A DNA stretch of 64,000 nucleotides, from assembly GCF_004339525.1 (NCBI RefSeq), contig NZ_SMGE01000001.1, positions 620,001 through 684,000 of the forward strand. The letters run 5' to 3'. Below are positions 54,666 to 63,222 of the stretch, in pieces. Below the pieces are notes generated by a model, which was not told where the DNA came from, did no database searches, and was given only the letters and a program-made list of their open reading frames with translations. This DNA is from Flavobacterium sp. 90. GTDB lineage: Bacteria; Bacteroidota; Bacteroidia; Flavobacteriales; Flavobacteriaceae. The position numbers and the translations under genes were made by a program. Position 1 is the first letter of the stretch. Every line of letters begins with the position of its first letter.

Positions 54666-54720
54666 CGGAAGGTTTAAATGTATAAAATAGCAAGTTTTAT
54701 AACAAAGCCTAAAAAGTAGC

Positions 54721-54757
54721 AAACCCTGCAAATCAAACGATTTGCAGGGTTTTTATT
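54721..54757 (+). terminator. Terminator after tRNA-Ser
   Basis: AAACCCTGCAAATC and GATTTGCAGGGTTT around AAAC, then TTATTTT. Very stable. Confidence 0.85.
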
Positions 54758-54809
54758 TTATACTCATTTTCATTTTTTGTAGACGCTCAAGTTTGTAGCA
54801 CATTCGGGG

Positions 54810-55015
54810 TACATTTAATAAATAGGCAGTCTACCTACATGAGACAATTCCATAATTTTACTGAGGCTGACTTTGATTCTCCTTGTCTGCTCCTGCCTGT
54901 AACCCAAACTTACAATTGCGGCCAAAATTGATAAATGATACACATTCAATTTGGGATCGCCAATATATATTGATAGGAAAAGAATGATATCGCTTTCTTT
55001 AAATCTATTATTTTT
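54810..55015 (-). pseudogene. Fragment of a mobile-element-type HTH-like gene
   Basis: Minus-strand frame reads KESDIILFLSIYIGDPKLNV, YHLSILAAIVSLGYRQEQTR then RIKVSLSKIMELSHV, a stop soon after. I recall this pattern (PKLNVYHLSIL ... SKIM-LSHI) from small Flavobacterium proteins found with integrated elements, but cannot name a family. No proper start or 3' end. 54357-54540 and 55016-55132 hold nothing recognisable. Confidence 0.45.
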
Positions 55016-55132
55016 TTTATCCTCAATAGTCTTTGAGGATCTTCCTTATTGTAATAATATGAACCAAGCACTTTCTTAAAGCGAATTTTACTCGTAGTTC
55101 TGAATTTGAATTGTTACCTTCTAAAATTAAAA

Positions 55133-55166
55133 AAAAGCGCTAATCTTTAATAAAATTAACGCTTTT
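55133..55166 (-). terminator. Terminator of the aminotransferase gene
   Basis: AAAAGCG/CGCTTTT plus TAAT/ATTA stem; the A-run at 55126-55136 is a U-run on the minus strand, ~70 bp after the stop of the next gene. Confidence 0.7.
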
Positions 55167-55234
55167 CTAATTACTTAAAATTATACATTCCAGCAATTTT
55201 ATATTTGAATTCAGTATTTATTGTTTAAGGCTAA

Positions 55235-56734
55235 TTATTCTAAACAAAACCATTTCTTAACCTCTGTCTCCAACAAATTTATCTTTTCAGAGATTTCATA
55301 TTCATTGGTGAAAGGATTATAAGTATAAATCATTTGCCATTCTTTGTAGTTAGCTTCAACTTTTTGGATGGCATCACAAATAAATAAAAGTTCATCATTG
55401 GTCATTGTTGGATGCAAAGAAATACGAACCCAACCTGGTTTATTACTTAGATTTTGCTGAAGAATCTCTTTTGTCATTTCTGAAGATTCCTCTCGATTAA
55501 TGCCAAATAAATAATGCGCATAAGTACTCGCGCAAGACCAACCGCCACGAACCTGAATTCCGAAACGATCATTTAAAATACGGACAACTAAATTGTAATG
55601 AATGTTTTCAATATTAAAAGAAACGCAGCCAATTCGTTCTGTATTTAAATCGCCCAGAATAGAAACTCCTTCTATTTTTTGAAGTTTTGAATAACATAAA
55701 TCCAGCAATTCCTTTTCTCTGTTTTTCATGTTTTCAACACCCATTTGTTCTTTTAATTCTAAACATAACGCTGTCCGAATCACTTGCAGAAATCCCGGAG
55801 TTCCGCCATCTTCTCTTACTTCTATTGCATCACTGTAATGATATCCGCCCCACGGATTGGTATACTTTACATTTCCACCACCGGGATTATCCGGAAAACT
55901 TGATTTGTATAATTTTTCATTAAAAACCAAAATACCGCAAGTTCCCGGTCCTCCTAAAAATTTATGAGGCGAAAAGAAAATCGCATCCAATTGCGCTTCC
56001 GGATCTTCAGGATGCATATCAATTGAAACGTAAGGTGCCGAAGCAGCAAAATCTACAAAACAAAAACCACCGTTTTGATGCATGATTTTGGCCAATTCAT
56101 AATACGGCGTGATAATTCCTGTAACATTTGAACAAGCCGTAAACGAACCAATTTTCAAACTTCGGTTTTTATATTTTTGAAGTTCTGAAGACAAGATTTT
56201 CGGGTCAACCAAATTGTTATTATCGGCAGGTAAAACCACAACATCGGCAATAGTTTCATACCACGGAACCTGATTAGAATGATGCTCCATATGTGTGATA
56301 AAAACCACTGGTCTTTCGTCATCAAACTGCAGTTTTACATTATAAATATTATCCTCAGAACGAAGTCCCATAATACGCTGCAATTTTGACAAAGCAGCCG
56401 TCATACCGGTTCCTGTAGCCACCAAGCAATCAGAATCATTGGCATTTACGTGCTTTTTGATTATTGCTCGCGCATGTTGATACGCATATGTCGATGCTTT
56501 GCCGGTTTCGCTTGAAAACGAATGCGTATTAGCGATCATCGGACCTATTTTATTGAGCATTATCTCCTCAATTGGAAAATATAATCTTCCGCTCGCAATC
56601 CAATCTGCGTACAATATTTTCTGTTTCCCGTAAGCGGATTCAAAAAAATGATTAACGCCAATTGTATTTCCTCTGAATTTAGAAAAATAATATTCTAATT
56701 CTGTTATCGCTGTTTTTTCTATAATAGATTCCAT
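55235..56734 (-). CDS. Class V aminotransferase (cysteine desulfurase-like, PLP-dependent)
   Basis: 499 residues. Fold-type I PLP enzyme: VATGTGMTAALSKLQRI (cofactor phosphate region), THMEHHSNQVPWYE, GGFCFVDFAASAPYVSIDMH (Asp of the pyridine N), and AIFFSPHKFLGGPGTCGIL with the Schiff-base Lys. Near the C-terminus GIQVRGGWSCASTYAHYLFG carries a Cys in the position used by desulfurases, so a cysteine desulfurase or selenocysteine-lyase-like function is plausible. It lies 22 bp downstream of the DsbD-like gene and may be co-transcribed. Confidence 0.88.
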   Translation of the reverse strand: MESIIEKTAITELEYYFSKFRGNTIGVNHFFESAYGKQKILYADWIASGRLYFPIEEIMLNKIGPMIANTHSFSSETGKASTYAYQHARAIIKKHVNANDSDCLVATGTGMTAALSKLQRIMGLRSEDNIYNVKLQFDDERPVVFITHMEHHSNQVPWYETIADVVVLPADNNNLVDPKILSSELQKYKNRSLKIGSFTACSNVTGIITPYYELAKIMHQNGGFCFVDFAASAPYVSIDMHPEDPEAQLDAIFFSPHKFLGGPGTCGILVFNEKLYKSSFPDNPGGGNVKYTNPWGGYHYSDAIEVREDGGTPGFLQVIRTALCLELKEQMGVENMKNREKELLDLCYSKLQKIEGVSILGDLNTERIGCVSFNIENIHYNLVVRILNDRFGIQVRGGWSCASTYAHYLFGINREESSEMTKEILQQNLSNKPGWVRISLHPTMTNDELLFICDAIQKVEANYKEWQMIYTYNPFTNEYEISEKINLLETEVKKWFCLE

Positions 56735-56756
56735 GACTATTTTTTTCTAAAAACAA

Positions 56757-58757
56757 TTATGATTTGAAGTTTTTGATTCCCGTGTTCAGCCAATTGTAAT
56801 AATCTTCGATATCAGGATTATAAGCCGACGGTTCCGTCAGGTTTGCGCTGTTTTGATCTACAATTACATAAAAAGGCTGCGCATTTGCTTTATATCGTTT
56901 AATTTGTAAATCGCTCCATTTATTTCCAACCGTTTTGATCTTTTTTCCTGTTGTTTCAGAAATATATTGTTCGTTTTCCGGAAGTTCTTTTTTGTCGTCT
57001 ACATACAACGAAATCAAAACTACCTTGTTTTTTAAAACATCTGAAACTTTAGAATCTGACCAAACCAACTCTTCCATTTTTCTGCAATTTACGCACGCAT
57101 AACCTGTAAAGTCTAATAAAACCGGTTTTCCGTTTTTCTTTGCGAATTCCATTCCTTTATCATAATCGTGAAAAGTAATGATATTTTGCGGTCCAAATTC
57201 TGCTCCTTCCGGTAAATCCGATTTTGTTTCGCTAACACTTTTAGAAGCTCCAAATCCGTCTGGAGATTCACTGTATTGCATTGGAGGTGCAAAACCACTG
57301 ATTAATTTTAAAGGTGCGCCCCAAAGTCCCGGAATCAGGTAAATCGTAAAAGACAAAACAATTAATCCAAAACCTAATCTTCCAACCGAAATATGGTTTA
57401 AAGGAGAATCATGCGGCAACGTAATTTTTCCGAATAAATAGCAAGCCAAAGTTCCAAAAACGGCAATCCAAATTGTTAGAAATACTTCTCTTTCCAGCCA
57501 ATGTAATTGCAAAACCAAATCAGCATTTGATAAAAATTTAAAAGCTAAAGCCAATTCTAAAAAGCCTAAAACCACTTTTACGGTATTTAGCCAACCGCCA
57601 GATTTTGGCAAAGCATTTAACCAACCCGGAAATGCAGCAAACAATGAAAACGGCAACGCTATCGCAGTCGAAAATCCTAACATTCCAACAATTGGCGCGA
57701 TTCCTCCTTTTGAAGCTGCTTCTACTAATAATGTTCCAACAATTGGTCCGGTACACGAAAAAGAAACAATTGCTAAAGCCAAAGCCATAAAGAAAATCCC
57801 GATTAATCCTCCTCTATCCGCTTGTGAATCGACTTTGTTTGCTAATGCATTTGGAAGCATAATCTCGAAAGCTCCTAAGAAAGAAACAGCAAAAACAACC
57901 AATAAAATAAAGAAAATAAGGTTAAACCAAACGTTCGTTGAAAGCGCGTTCAGAGAATCAGCACCAAAAACAGCCGTTACAATTGAACCCAATAAAACAT
58001 AAATAATAATGATCGAAAATCCGTAAATCAAAGCGTTTCTGATTCCTGCTGCTTTGGTTTTACTTTGTTTGGTAAAAAAACTCACCGTCATTGGGATCAT
58101 CGGGAAAACACAAGGCGTCAATAAAGCTGCAAATCCTGATAAAAAGGCAATAATAAAAATGCTTATTAATCCTCTTGAATCCTTCTTTTCAACAGGTTTT
58201 GCAATTGCTATTTCTGCTTTTTCTGTTTCTTTTACGATTGCTTTTTCTTCTGCAATTGTGGTATCTTTTGCAACTGCAGTTTCTTCGGCGGAAGCCATTT
58301 TTACTGAATTTGGCATTTTAAAAGATAATTCTTCAGATGATGGCGGTAGACAATTACTGTCATCGCAAACCATAAATTCCACTTCAGCGGCAATATTTGT
58401 AATTTGATCTGATGTGAATTTTATTTTTTGTGTAAAAAGTGCTTTATCTTCAAAATATTTAATTTTCATATTGAAGATTTTATCCACGACTTCATGACCT
58501 TTTCCTTCGGTGGTTTTGCCTGTTAATTCAAAGTTTTTCTTCGGATTTTTAAAAGAAAAGGCTGTCGCCGATGGTCCTCCTTCTTCAATATATTGTCCAT
58601 ATAAATGCCATCCGGACTGAATCGAAGCTTCAGCTTTTAAAATATATTCTTTATCTGAAATTTTTTCTACAGAAGTTGTCCATTTTACCGGATTATACAT
58701 TTGTCCAAACATACTGCAACTCACTAGCAATATTAAGGTTATGATAAAGTTTTTCAT
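56757..58757 (-). CDS. DsbD-like thiol:disulfide interchange protein
   Basis: Start taken at 58757 (MKNFIITLILLVSCSMFGQ), which begins a signal peptide; the upstream 25-residue extension is unlikely. About 666 residues. Periplasmic DsbD-alpha-like domain (~20-175, with CDDSNCLPPSSEELSF), then the CcdA-like membrane core with FLSGFAALLTPCVFPMIPMT and SFSCTGPIVGTLLVEAASKG (the two redox Cys), about eight helices, and a C-terminal thioredoxin domain with DFTGYACVNCRKMEELVW (CVNC). It carries electrons across the inner membrane to periplasmic reductases. The two thioredoxin-like proteins upstream (62030, 63223) fit this theme. Confidence 0.93.
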   Translation of the reverse strand: MKNFIITLILLVSCSMFGQMYNPVKWTTSVEKISDKEYILKAEASIQSGWHLYGQYIEEGGPSATAFSFKNPKKNFELTGKTTEGKGHEVVDKIFNMKIKYFEDKALFTQKIKFTSDQITNIAAEVEFMVCDDSNCLPPSSEELSFKMPNSVKMASAEETAVAKDTTIAEEKAIVKETEKAEIAIAKPVEKKDSRGLISIFIIAFLSGFAALLTPCVFPMIPMTVSFFTKQSKTKAAGIRNALIYGFSIIIIYVLLGSIVTAVFGADSLNALSTNVWFNLIFFILLVVFAVSFLGAFEIMLPNALANKVDSQADRGGLIGIFFMALALAIVSFSCTGPIVGTLLVEAASKGGIAPIVGMLGFSTAIALPFSLFAAFPGWLNALPKSGGWLNTVKVVLGFLELALAFKFLSNADLVLQLHWLEREVFLTIWIAVFGTLACYLFGKITLPHDSPLNHISVGRLGFGLIVLSFTIYLIPGLWGAPLKLISGFAPPMQYSESPDGFGASKSVSETKSDLPEGAEFGPQNIITFHDYDKGMEFAKKNGKPVLLDFTGYACVNCRKMEELVWSDSKVSDVLKNKVVLISLYVDDKKELPENEQYISETTGKKIKTVGNKWSDLQIKRYKANAQPFYVIVDQNSANLTEPSAYNPDIEDYYNWLNTGIKNFKS

Positions 58758-58792
58758 TGTTTTATGTTTTGATATTTTAAGTTTGATTAAAA

Positions 58793-58821
58793 AAAAGAGC
58801 TGTCGGCAAAACAGCTCTTTT
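58793..58821 (-). terminator. Terminator between M16 peptidase and DsbD genes
   Basis: AAAAGAGCTGT and ACAGCTCTTTT around CGGCAAA; the A-run at 58789-58796 is the U-run for minus-strand transcription. Confidence 0.75.
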
Positions 58822-58911
58822 GGGTCTTTCACAAAAATTGCTTACTAATTCAGATTTAAAAATGAAAGACAACTATTAAAATTGTTTTTTTTTGTTTCAG
58901 GTTTCAGGTTT

Positions 58912-59037
58912 TGACCACAATCTTGTCATTTCGACGGAGGCGAAATCTTCGCAAGTAACTCCGTAATCAAAATTTTCAATCTTTGTCGAGCTACTCGTGG
59001 AGATCCCTCGTTCCTCGGGATGACAAGATTGTGGTCA
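58912..59037. mobile_element. MITE-like repeat element with 18-bp terminal inverted repeats
   Basis: TGACCACAATCTTGTCAT (58912-58929) and its exact complement (59020-59037) flank ~90 bp containing TTCGACGGAGGCGAAATC and GAGATCCCTCGTTCCTCGGG. I recall such TTCGACGGAGG.../...CTCGGGATGACA sequences as dispersed repeats in Flavobacterium genomes. The element has no ORF and would fold into one long hairpin. Confidence 0.7.
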
Positions 59038-59059
59038 CTATACTATTTCAGATTGCGAT

Positions 59060-59092
59060 AACTTTGTCAAAGTTTAAAACTTTGACAAAGTT
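59060..59092. repeat. 33-bp palindrome P1
   Basis: AACTTTGTCAAAGTTT-A-AAACTTTGACAAAGTT; each arm is itself palindromic (AACTTTG-T-CAAAGTT). An identical copy lies at 61977-62009, so the two flank the M16 peptidase gene. Confidence 0.85.
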
Positions 59093-59145
59093 GAATCACA
59101 ATCTTGCTTCTTACATCTTTTTTCTTTCCTCTTGCTTAAAAAAAA

Positions 59146-61941
59146 CTACTTCAAAGGATTACCATCTTTATCTAACGAACCCGCTTTTACAATAATCATC
59201 TTGTCCAACTGAATATACTTTTTGATCGCATCATTCACTTGTTTCAGCGTTACTTTTTCGATGTCTTTTGGATATTGGTCAATGTAATTTGGCTCTAAAC
59301 CTCTTTCTATAAAACCTAAAATCGTTCTGGTCATTCCGTTTGTGGTTGCCATTCCAACTTTAAAACTTCCAATTAAATTGGTTTTCTTGTTTTCCAGTTC
59401 TTCCAAAGTGATTCCGTCGTTTACCCATTTTTTAATCTGAACCATAGTTGCGTCCAATCCTTTTTGGAATAACGTTGGATTAAACGATGCATTTACCATC
59501 CAGTAACCACCAGTTGTAATGTTTCCGCCAGTTCCTGATGAAATATTATAAGTTAAACCATCATTATCACGAACAGTTTGCATCAAGCGACCAGCAAAAC
59601 CGGCACCTAAAGTATAATTCCCAATGTAAAACGGAATATAATCTGCGTCAACTCTTTTCAAACCTGTGTATTGCCCTATGTACAATTCGGCGCTTGGTTT
59701 CTCGGCGATTGTAATAACTTCTGTTTTAGCGTTTGCTTTTACAGCTTCTTCAAACTTCATACTTTCAACAACTCCACCATTCCAGTTTTTGAAAGATTTA
59801 TTTAATGAATTATTCAAATTTGCACCTTCTGTATCTCCAACAATAACCAAATGCATTGAAGCGGGACCGAAATATTTTTTGTGAAATGCTTTTACTTCTT
59901 CCAAAGTCGCATTTTTAACATTGGTTAAATCTTGCTCAACACTTGGATCATAATTCGGATTTCCTTTTGGATAAATTGCCTGAGATAACGCAATACTTCC
60001 TCTTTCTCCCGGATCATTCAAATTTTGTTGAATGTTTCCTGTAAATTGTTGTTTTAGATTTTCGAATTCTTTCGCATCAAATAATGGATTTCTTAATTCT
60101 TCGGCTAATAAAATAATTACCTGATCTAAATCTTTTTTCAGGCATTTAAAACCAATATTAACTTTGGTTGTAGAAGCATTTACATTGATATTTACACCTA
60201 ATTTTTGAAGTTTTTCTGAGAATTTAAATTTGTTATTCAGCGTTGTTCCTTTTGATAACATTGAAGCTGTTAATGATGGAATCGCCAAGTTTTTACCTTC
60301 ATTAGCATAATTTCCTAACGAAATACTTGCTGCAACGGTCACAAAATCTTTAGCCGAAGTTTTTACAGAAACAACATCAATTCCGGCTACTTTTTCTCTT
60401 TTGTAAGCCGAAGCAGTTTTTTCGATTGAAGTTTCATCTTCTGCAACAATAGTTTTTACCGCATTTTTTTGTTCTGATAAATGAACTTCAGAAACTTCAT
60501 TATGATCGTGTCCATTTTCCGGATGTCTGTAATAAAACGGTCCATTCTCTGGCATATAATTGTTGGCTTGCGCCGATTCCTGACTTTGACCTCCATTTTG
60601 TTTCGGAACAAAATATCCTGTTGTGCTTTGATCTTCAACTAAATATTTTTTAGCTACACGTAAAACATCAGCCGGCGTAACTTTTTTCAATCGGTCAACT
60701 CCTGTGATATAATCTGTCCAATCTCCGGCAGCAATAGCTTCGTTTAATTGTGATGCAATTACGCCAGAACCGTCACGAGCTAAGATAGTTTGCGCGCTGA
60801 TATTGGCTACGACACGATTTACTTCTTCTTGTGTAACACCTTCTTTTTGGATTTTAGCTACAACTTCGCCAATTTTAGCATCAATATCTTCGTGTTTTGA
60901 AGTCGTTGGAAAACCAACTCCAATAGTAAAAAGTCCAACTTCTTTAAAATTTGTTGCACTTGAGTAAGTGTAAATCCCTAAACCTGTGTCTACAAAAGTT
61001 TTATTTAAAATAGCCGATGGACCAGAACCAATGATTTCTCCCAGAATATTCAAAGCTGGCAAATCTTCGTTTAAAGCACCAGGAATTTTATAAGCTTTAT
61101 TAACAACGCCTAATTCTCCCGGTTTTTTAACTACAATTTTACGAGGTCCGTATTGTTCCGGTTCTTCGGTATATGGCTGAGGCATTGCGTTTGGCGCTTT
61201 TGTGATTTTACCGAAATACTGCTCGATCAATTCAAAAACTTTTTCTTTTTTAAAATCTCCAATAATCGTCAAAGTCGCATTATCCGGCCAGTAATAAGTG
61301 TTGTAGAAATTACGTAATACTTCGATTGGTGCTTTTTCAATATCAGATTTCCATCCAATTGTAGAATGATGGTACGGATGCGCAATATATGCAGCTGCCC
61401 AAATTTCTTTGTCCAATAAACTATTTGGATCGTTTTCTCCGCGTTCAAATTCGTTACGAACAACGGTCATTTCGGCTTCTTTATCTTCTTTTAGTAATAA
61501 AGAATTGCGCATTCTGTCTGCTTCAATTTGAAGTGCCAAAGCAATTTTATCACTCGGCAATGTTTCAAAATAATTGGTTCTGTCGTACCAAGTTGTAGCG
61601 TTTAATTGCGCTCCCGTATTTTGAAGAACATCAGTAATCGTATTTCCGTTTTTCTTGTTGAAACTTGGAGTTCCTTTAAACATTAAATGTTCTAAAAGAT
61701 GCGTTGATCCTGTGTTTCCCAAAACTTCGTTTTTAGAACCAACACGATACACAATTTGCACGGTTGCAACTGGCGAAGCATTGTCTTGCAAGAGTAAAAC
61801 ATTCATACCGTTTGGTTGGTACAAATATTCTTCAATTCCACCTAATTCTTTGATTTTCTTAAAATTAACCGATTTATTTTGCGCTGAAATAAGCGTACAG
61901 AAAGCTAGTGAGCAATAGCCCACGAAGATGTATTTTTTCAT
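59146..61941 (-). CDS. M16-family zinc peptidase (pitrilysin-type, two M16 units)
   Basis: 931 residues with a signal peptide (SLAFCTLISAQ). The active-site inverted zinc motif is in GSTHLLEHLMFKGTPSF (HxxEH), with the distal Glu in MTVVRNEFERGENDP. N- and C-terminal M16 repeats are present; the second (from ~510, AGIDVVSVKTSAKDFVTVAA) lacks the HxxEH motif, as is usual for two-unit enzymes. The protein degrades peptides in the periplasm or at the cell surface. It is flanked by identical 33-bp palindromes. Confidence 0.93.
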   Translation of the reverse strand: MKKYIFVGYCSLAFCTLISAQNKSVNFKKIKELGGIEEYLYQPNGMNVLLLQDNASPVATVQIVYRVGSKNEVLGNTGSTHLLEHLMFKGTPSFNKKNGNTITDVLQNTGAQLNATTWYDRTNYFETLPSDKIALALQIEADRMRNSLLLKEDKEAEMTVVRNEFERGENDPNSLLDKEIWAAAYIAHPYHHSTIGWKSDIEKAPIEVLRNFYNTYYWPDNATLTIIGDFKKEKVFELIEQYFGKITKAPNAMPQPYTEEPEQYGPRKIVVKKPGELGVVNKAYKIPGALNEDLPALNILGEIIGSGPSAILNKTFVDTGLGIYTYSSATNFKEVGLFTIGVGFPTTSKHEDIDAKIGEVVAKIQKEGVTQEEVNRVVANISAQTILARDGSGVIASQLNEAIAAGDWTDYITGVDRLKKVTPADVLRVAKKYLVEDQSTTGYFVPKQNGGQSQESAQANNYMPENGPFYYRHPENGHDHNEVSEVHLSEQKNAVKTIVAEDETSIEKTASAYKREKVAGIDVVSVKTSAKDFVTVAASISLGNYANEGKNLAIPSLTASMLSKGTTLNNKFKFSEKLQKLGVNINVNASTTKVNIGFKCLKKDLDQVIILLAEELRNPLFDAKEFENLKQQFTGNIQQNLNDPGERGSIALSQAIYPKGNPNYDPSVEQDLTNVKNATLEEVKAFHKKYFGPASMHLVIVGDTEGANLNNSLNKSFKNWNGGVVESMKFEEAVKANAKTEVITIAEKPSAELYIGQYTGLKRVDADYIPFYIGNYTLGAGFAGRLMQTVRDNDGLTYNISSGTGGNITTGGYWMVNASFNPTLFQKGLDATMVQIKKWVNDGITLEELENKKTNLIGSFKVGMATTNGMTRTILGFIERGLEPNYIDQYPKDIEKVTLKQVNDAIKKYIQLDKMIIVKAGSLDKDGNPLK

Positions 61942-61976
61942 TTTTTGTAATTGAGATGTTTTTTTTAGCGTGAAGT

Positions 61977-62009
61977 AACTTTGTCAAAGTTTAAAACTTT
62001 GACAAAGTT
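61977..62009. repeat. 33-bp palindrome P2 (identical to P1)
   Basis: Same 33 bases as 59060-59092, placed between the M16 gene start and the stop of the thioredoxin-like gene. Confidence 0.85.
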
Positions 62010-62029
62010 TGATAGCTAATTTTACTGTT

Positions 62030-63163
62030 TTAAGATTTACTAAAAATCTCTTTTAGTTTAGCTTGAAGTGCTTCTTCTCTTAGATTTTTAGCAACAATTT
62101 TTCCATCAGGTCCAATTAGGTAATTGGTTGGAACAAGTTTTACTCCGTATAAAACGGCAACATCATTTTTCCAGCCTTTTAGGTCAGAAACGTGTGTCCA
62201 GGTTAAGCCATCTTTTTCGATTGCTTTTTCCCAAAGATTCTTTTTATCGTCTAATGAAACGCCTAAAACTTCAAATCCTTTATCGTGATATGCTTTGTAA
62301 GCTACAACTACGTTTGGATTCTCTTTTCGGCATGGACCGCACCAACTTGCCCAGAAATCAACTAAAACATATTTTCCTTTATAGTCAGATAATTTAACTA
62401 CTTTTCCGTTTACATCTGTTTGAGAAAATTCGGGAGCTGCAACACCTGGCGCAGTTTTATCGTTAAGTTCGATTCCGCTTTTGATTTTTTTACCAAAATA
62501 AGATTTCTGAACTTCAGGGCTTAAAACAGCATAATATTCTTTTACTTGTTCCGGAGTTCCGTAAGTTACCAAACGATCGTCCAAAACTAAAGCGCCTGCA
62601 ATCTGATCTTTATGAGATTTAATAAATTTAAAAGTAAGATCATCTGCCAAAGTTTGTAAATCTGCCCAACGTTTATCCATCATTGCTTTTTGCTCAGCTG
62701 TTGGTTTTACTTTTCCGTTTTGGCTTATAGAATCTGACGCTTTGTAAACCGGACCTGCAATTTTCTGGATCTTTGTAAATTCATTTTTATAATAAGACAT
62801 ATAAATCGAATCCTGAGTTGCTCCAGACAATTTTGCAGCGAAAATACTGTCTTTATTCGCTGTAAAATTTATCGTTTCATTTGATAAAACAAAAACTCTT
62901 CCAAACTCCTGCCCTTTTAGCTTGACACTGTATCTCAAAGGTTCGTCGACTTTTCCTGTAAAGGTAAATTTGCCGTCTACGATTTTAACAGAGTCTTTTA
63001 CAATGTTTTTGTCTCCATCCTGAAACTCCAAATAAACTAATCCGTCTTTTTGTCCCGGAATATTACCGTTTATTGTAAATCCTTCTTCTTTTTTTGAGCA
63101 GGAACTAATTGTGGCTGTAAGCGCTAAGGCCAATAAACCAGATTTTAAGATTGTACTTTTCAT
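62030..63163 (-). CDS. TlpA/ResA-like thioredoxin lipoprotein with DUF4369-type N-terminus
   Basis: 377 residues. Lipoprotein signal (LLALALTATISSCSKK). N-terminal ~120 residues (FTINGNIPGQKDGLVYLEFQ, KDSVKIVDGKFTFTGKVDEP) match DUF4369. The C-terminal thioredoxin domain has VLVDFWASWCGPCRKENPNV (WCGPC) and LVPTNYLIGPDGKIVAKNL with cis-Pro. It acts as a periplasmic thiol oxidoreductase tied to the envelope. It follows a related gene at 63223 by 59 bp, a likely tandem duplication. Confidence 0.92.
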   Translation of the reverse strand: MKSTILKSGLLALALTATISSCSKKEEGFTINGNIPGQKDGLVYLEFQDGDKNIVKDSVKIVDGKFTFTGKVDEPLRYSVKLKGQEFGRVFVLSNETINFTANKDSIFAAKLSGATQDSIYMSYYKNEFTKIQKIAGPVYKASDSISQNGKVKPTAEQKAMMDKRWADLQTLADDLTFKFIKSHKDQIAGALVLDDRLVTYGTPEQVKEYYAVLSPEVQKSYFGKKIKSGIELNDKTAPGVAAPEFSQTDVNGKVVKLSDYKGKYVLVDFWASWCGPCRKENPNVVVAYKAYHDKGFEVLGVSLDDKKNLWEKAIEKDGLTWTHVSDLKGWKNDVAVLYGVKLVPTNYLIGPDGKIVAKNLREEALQAKLKEIFSKS

Positions 63164-63222
63164 GTTTGATATTTTTTTTTATGTGAAATGTGAATTGTGA
63201 AATGTCAACTGTCAACTGAAAA

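Noticed and set aside
54493..54693. Minus-strand frame reading [20 protein letters not shown]
   Set aside because: It is the antisense of tRNA-Ser, a well-known false ORF.
58054..58407. 117-codon plus-strand frame
   Set aside because: Antisense of the DsbD-like gene; low-complexity Ala/Ser/Phe.
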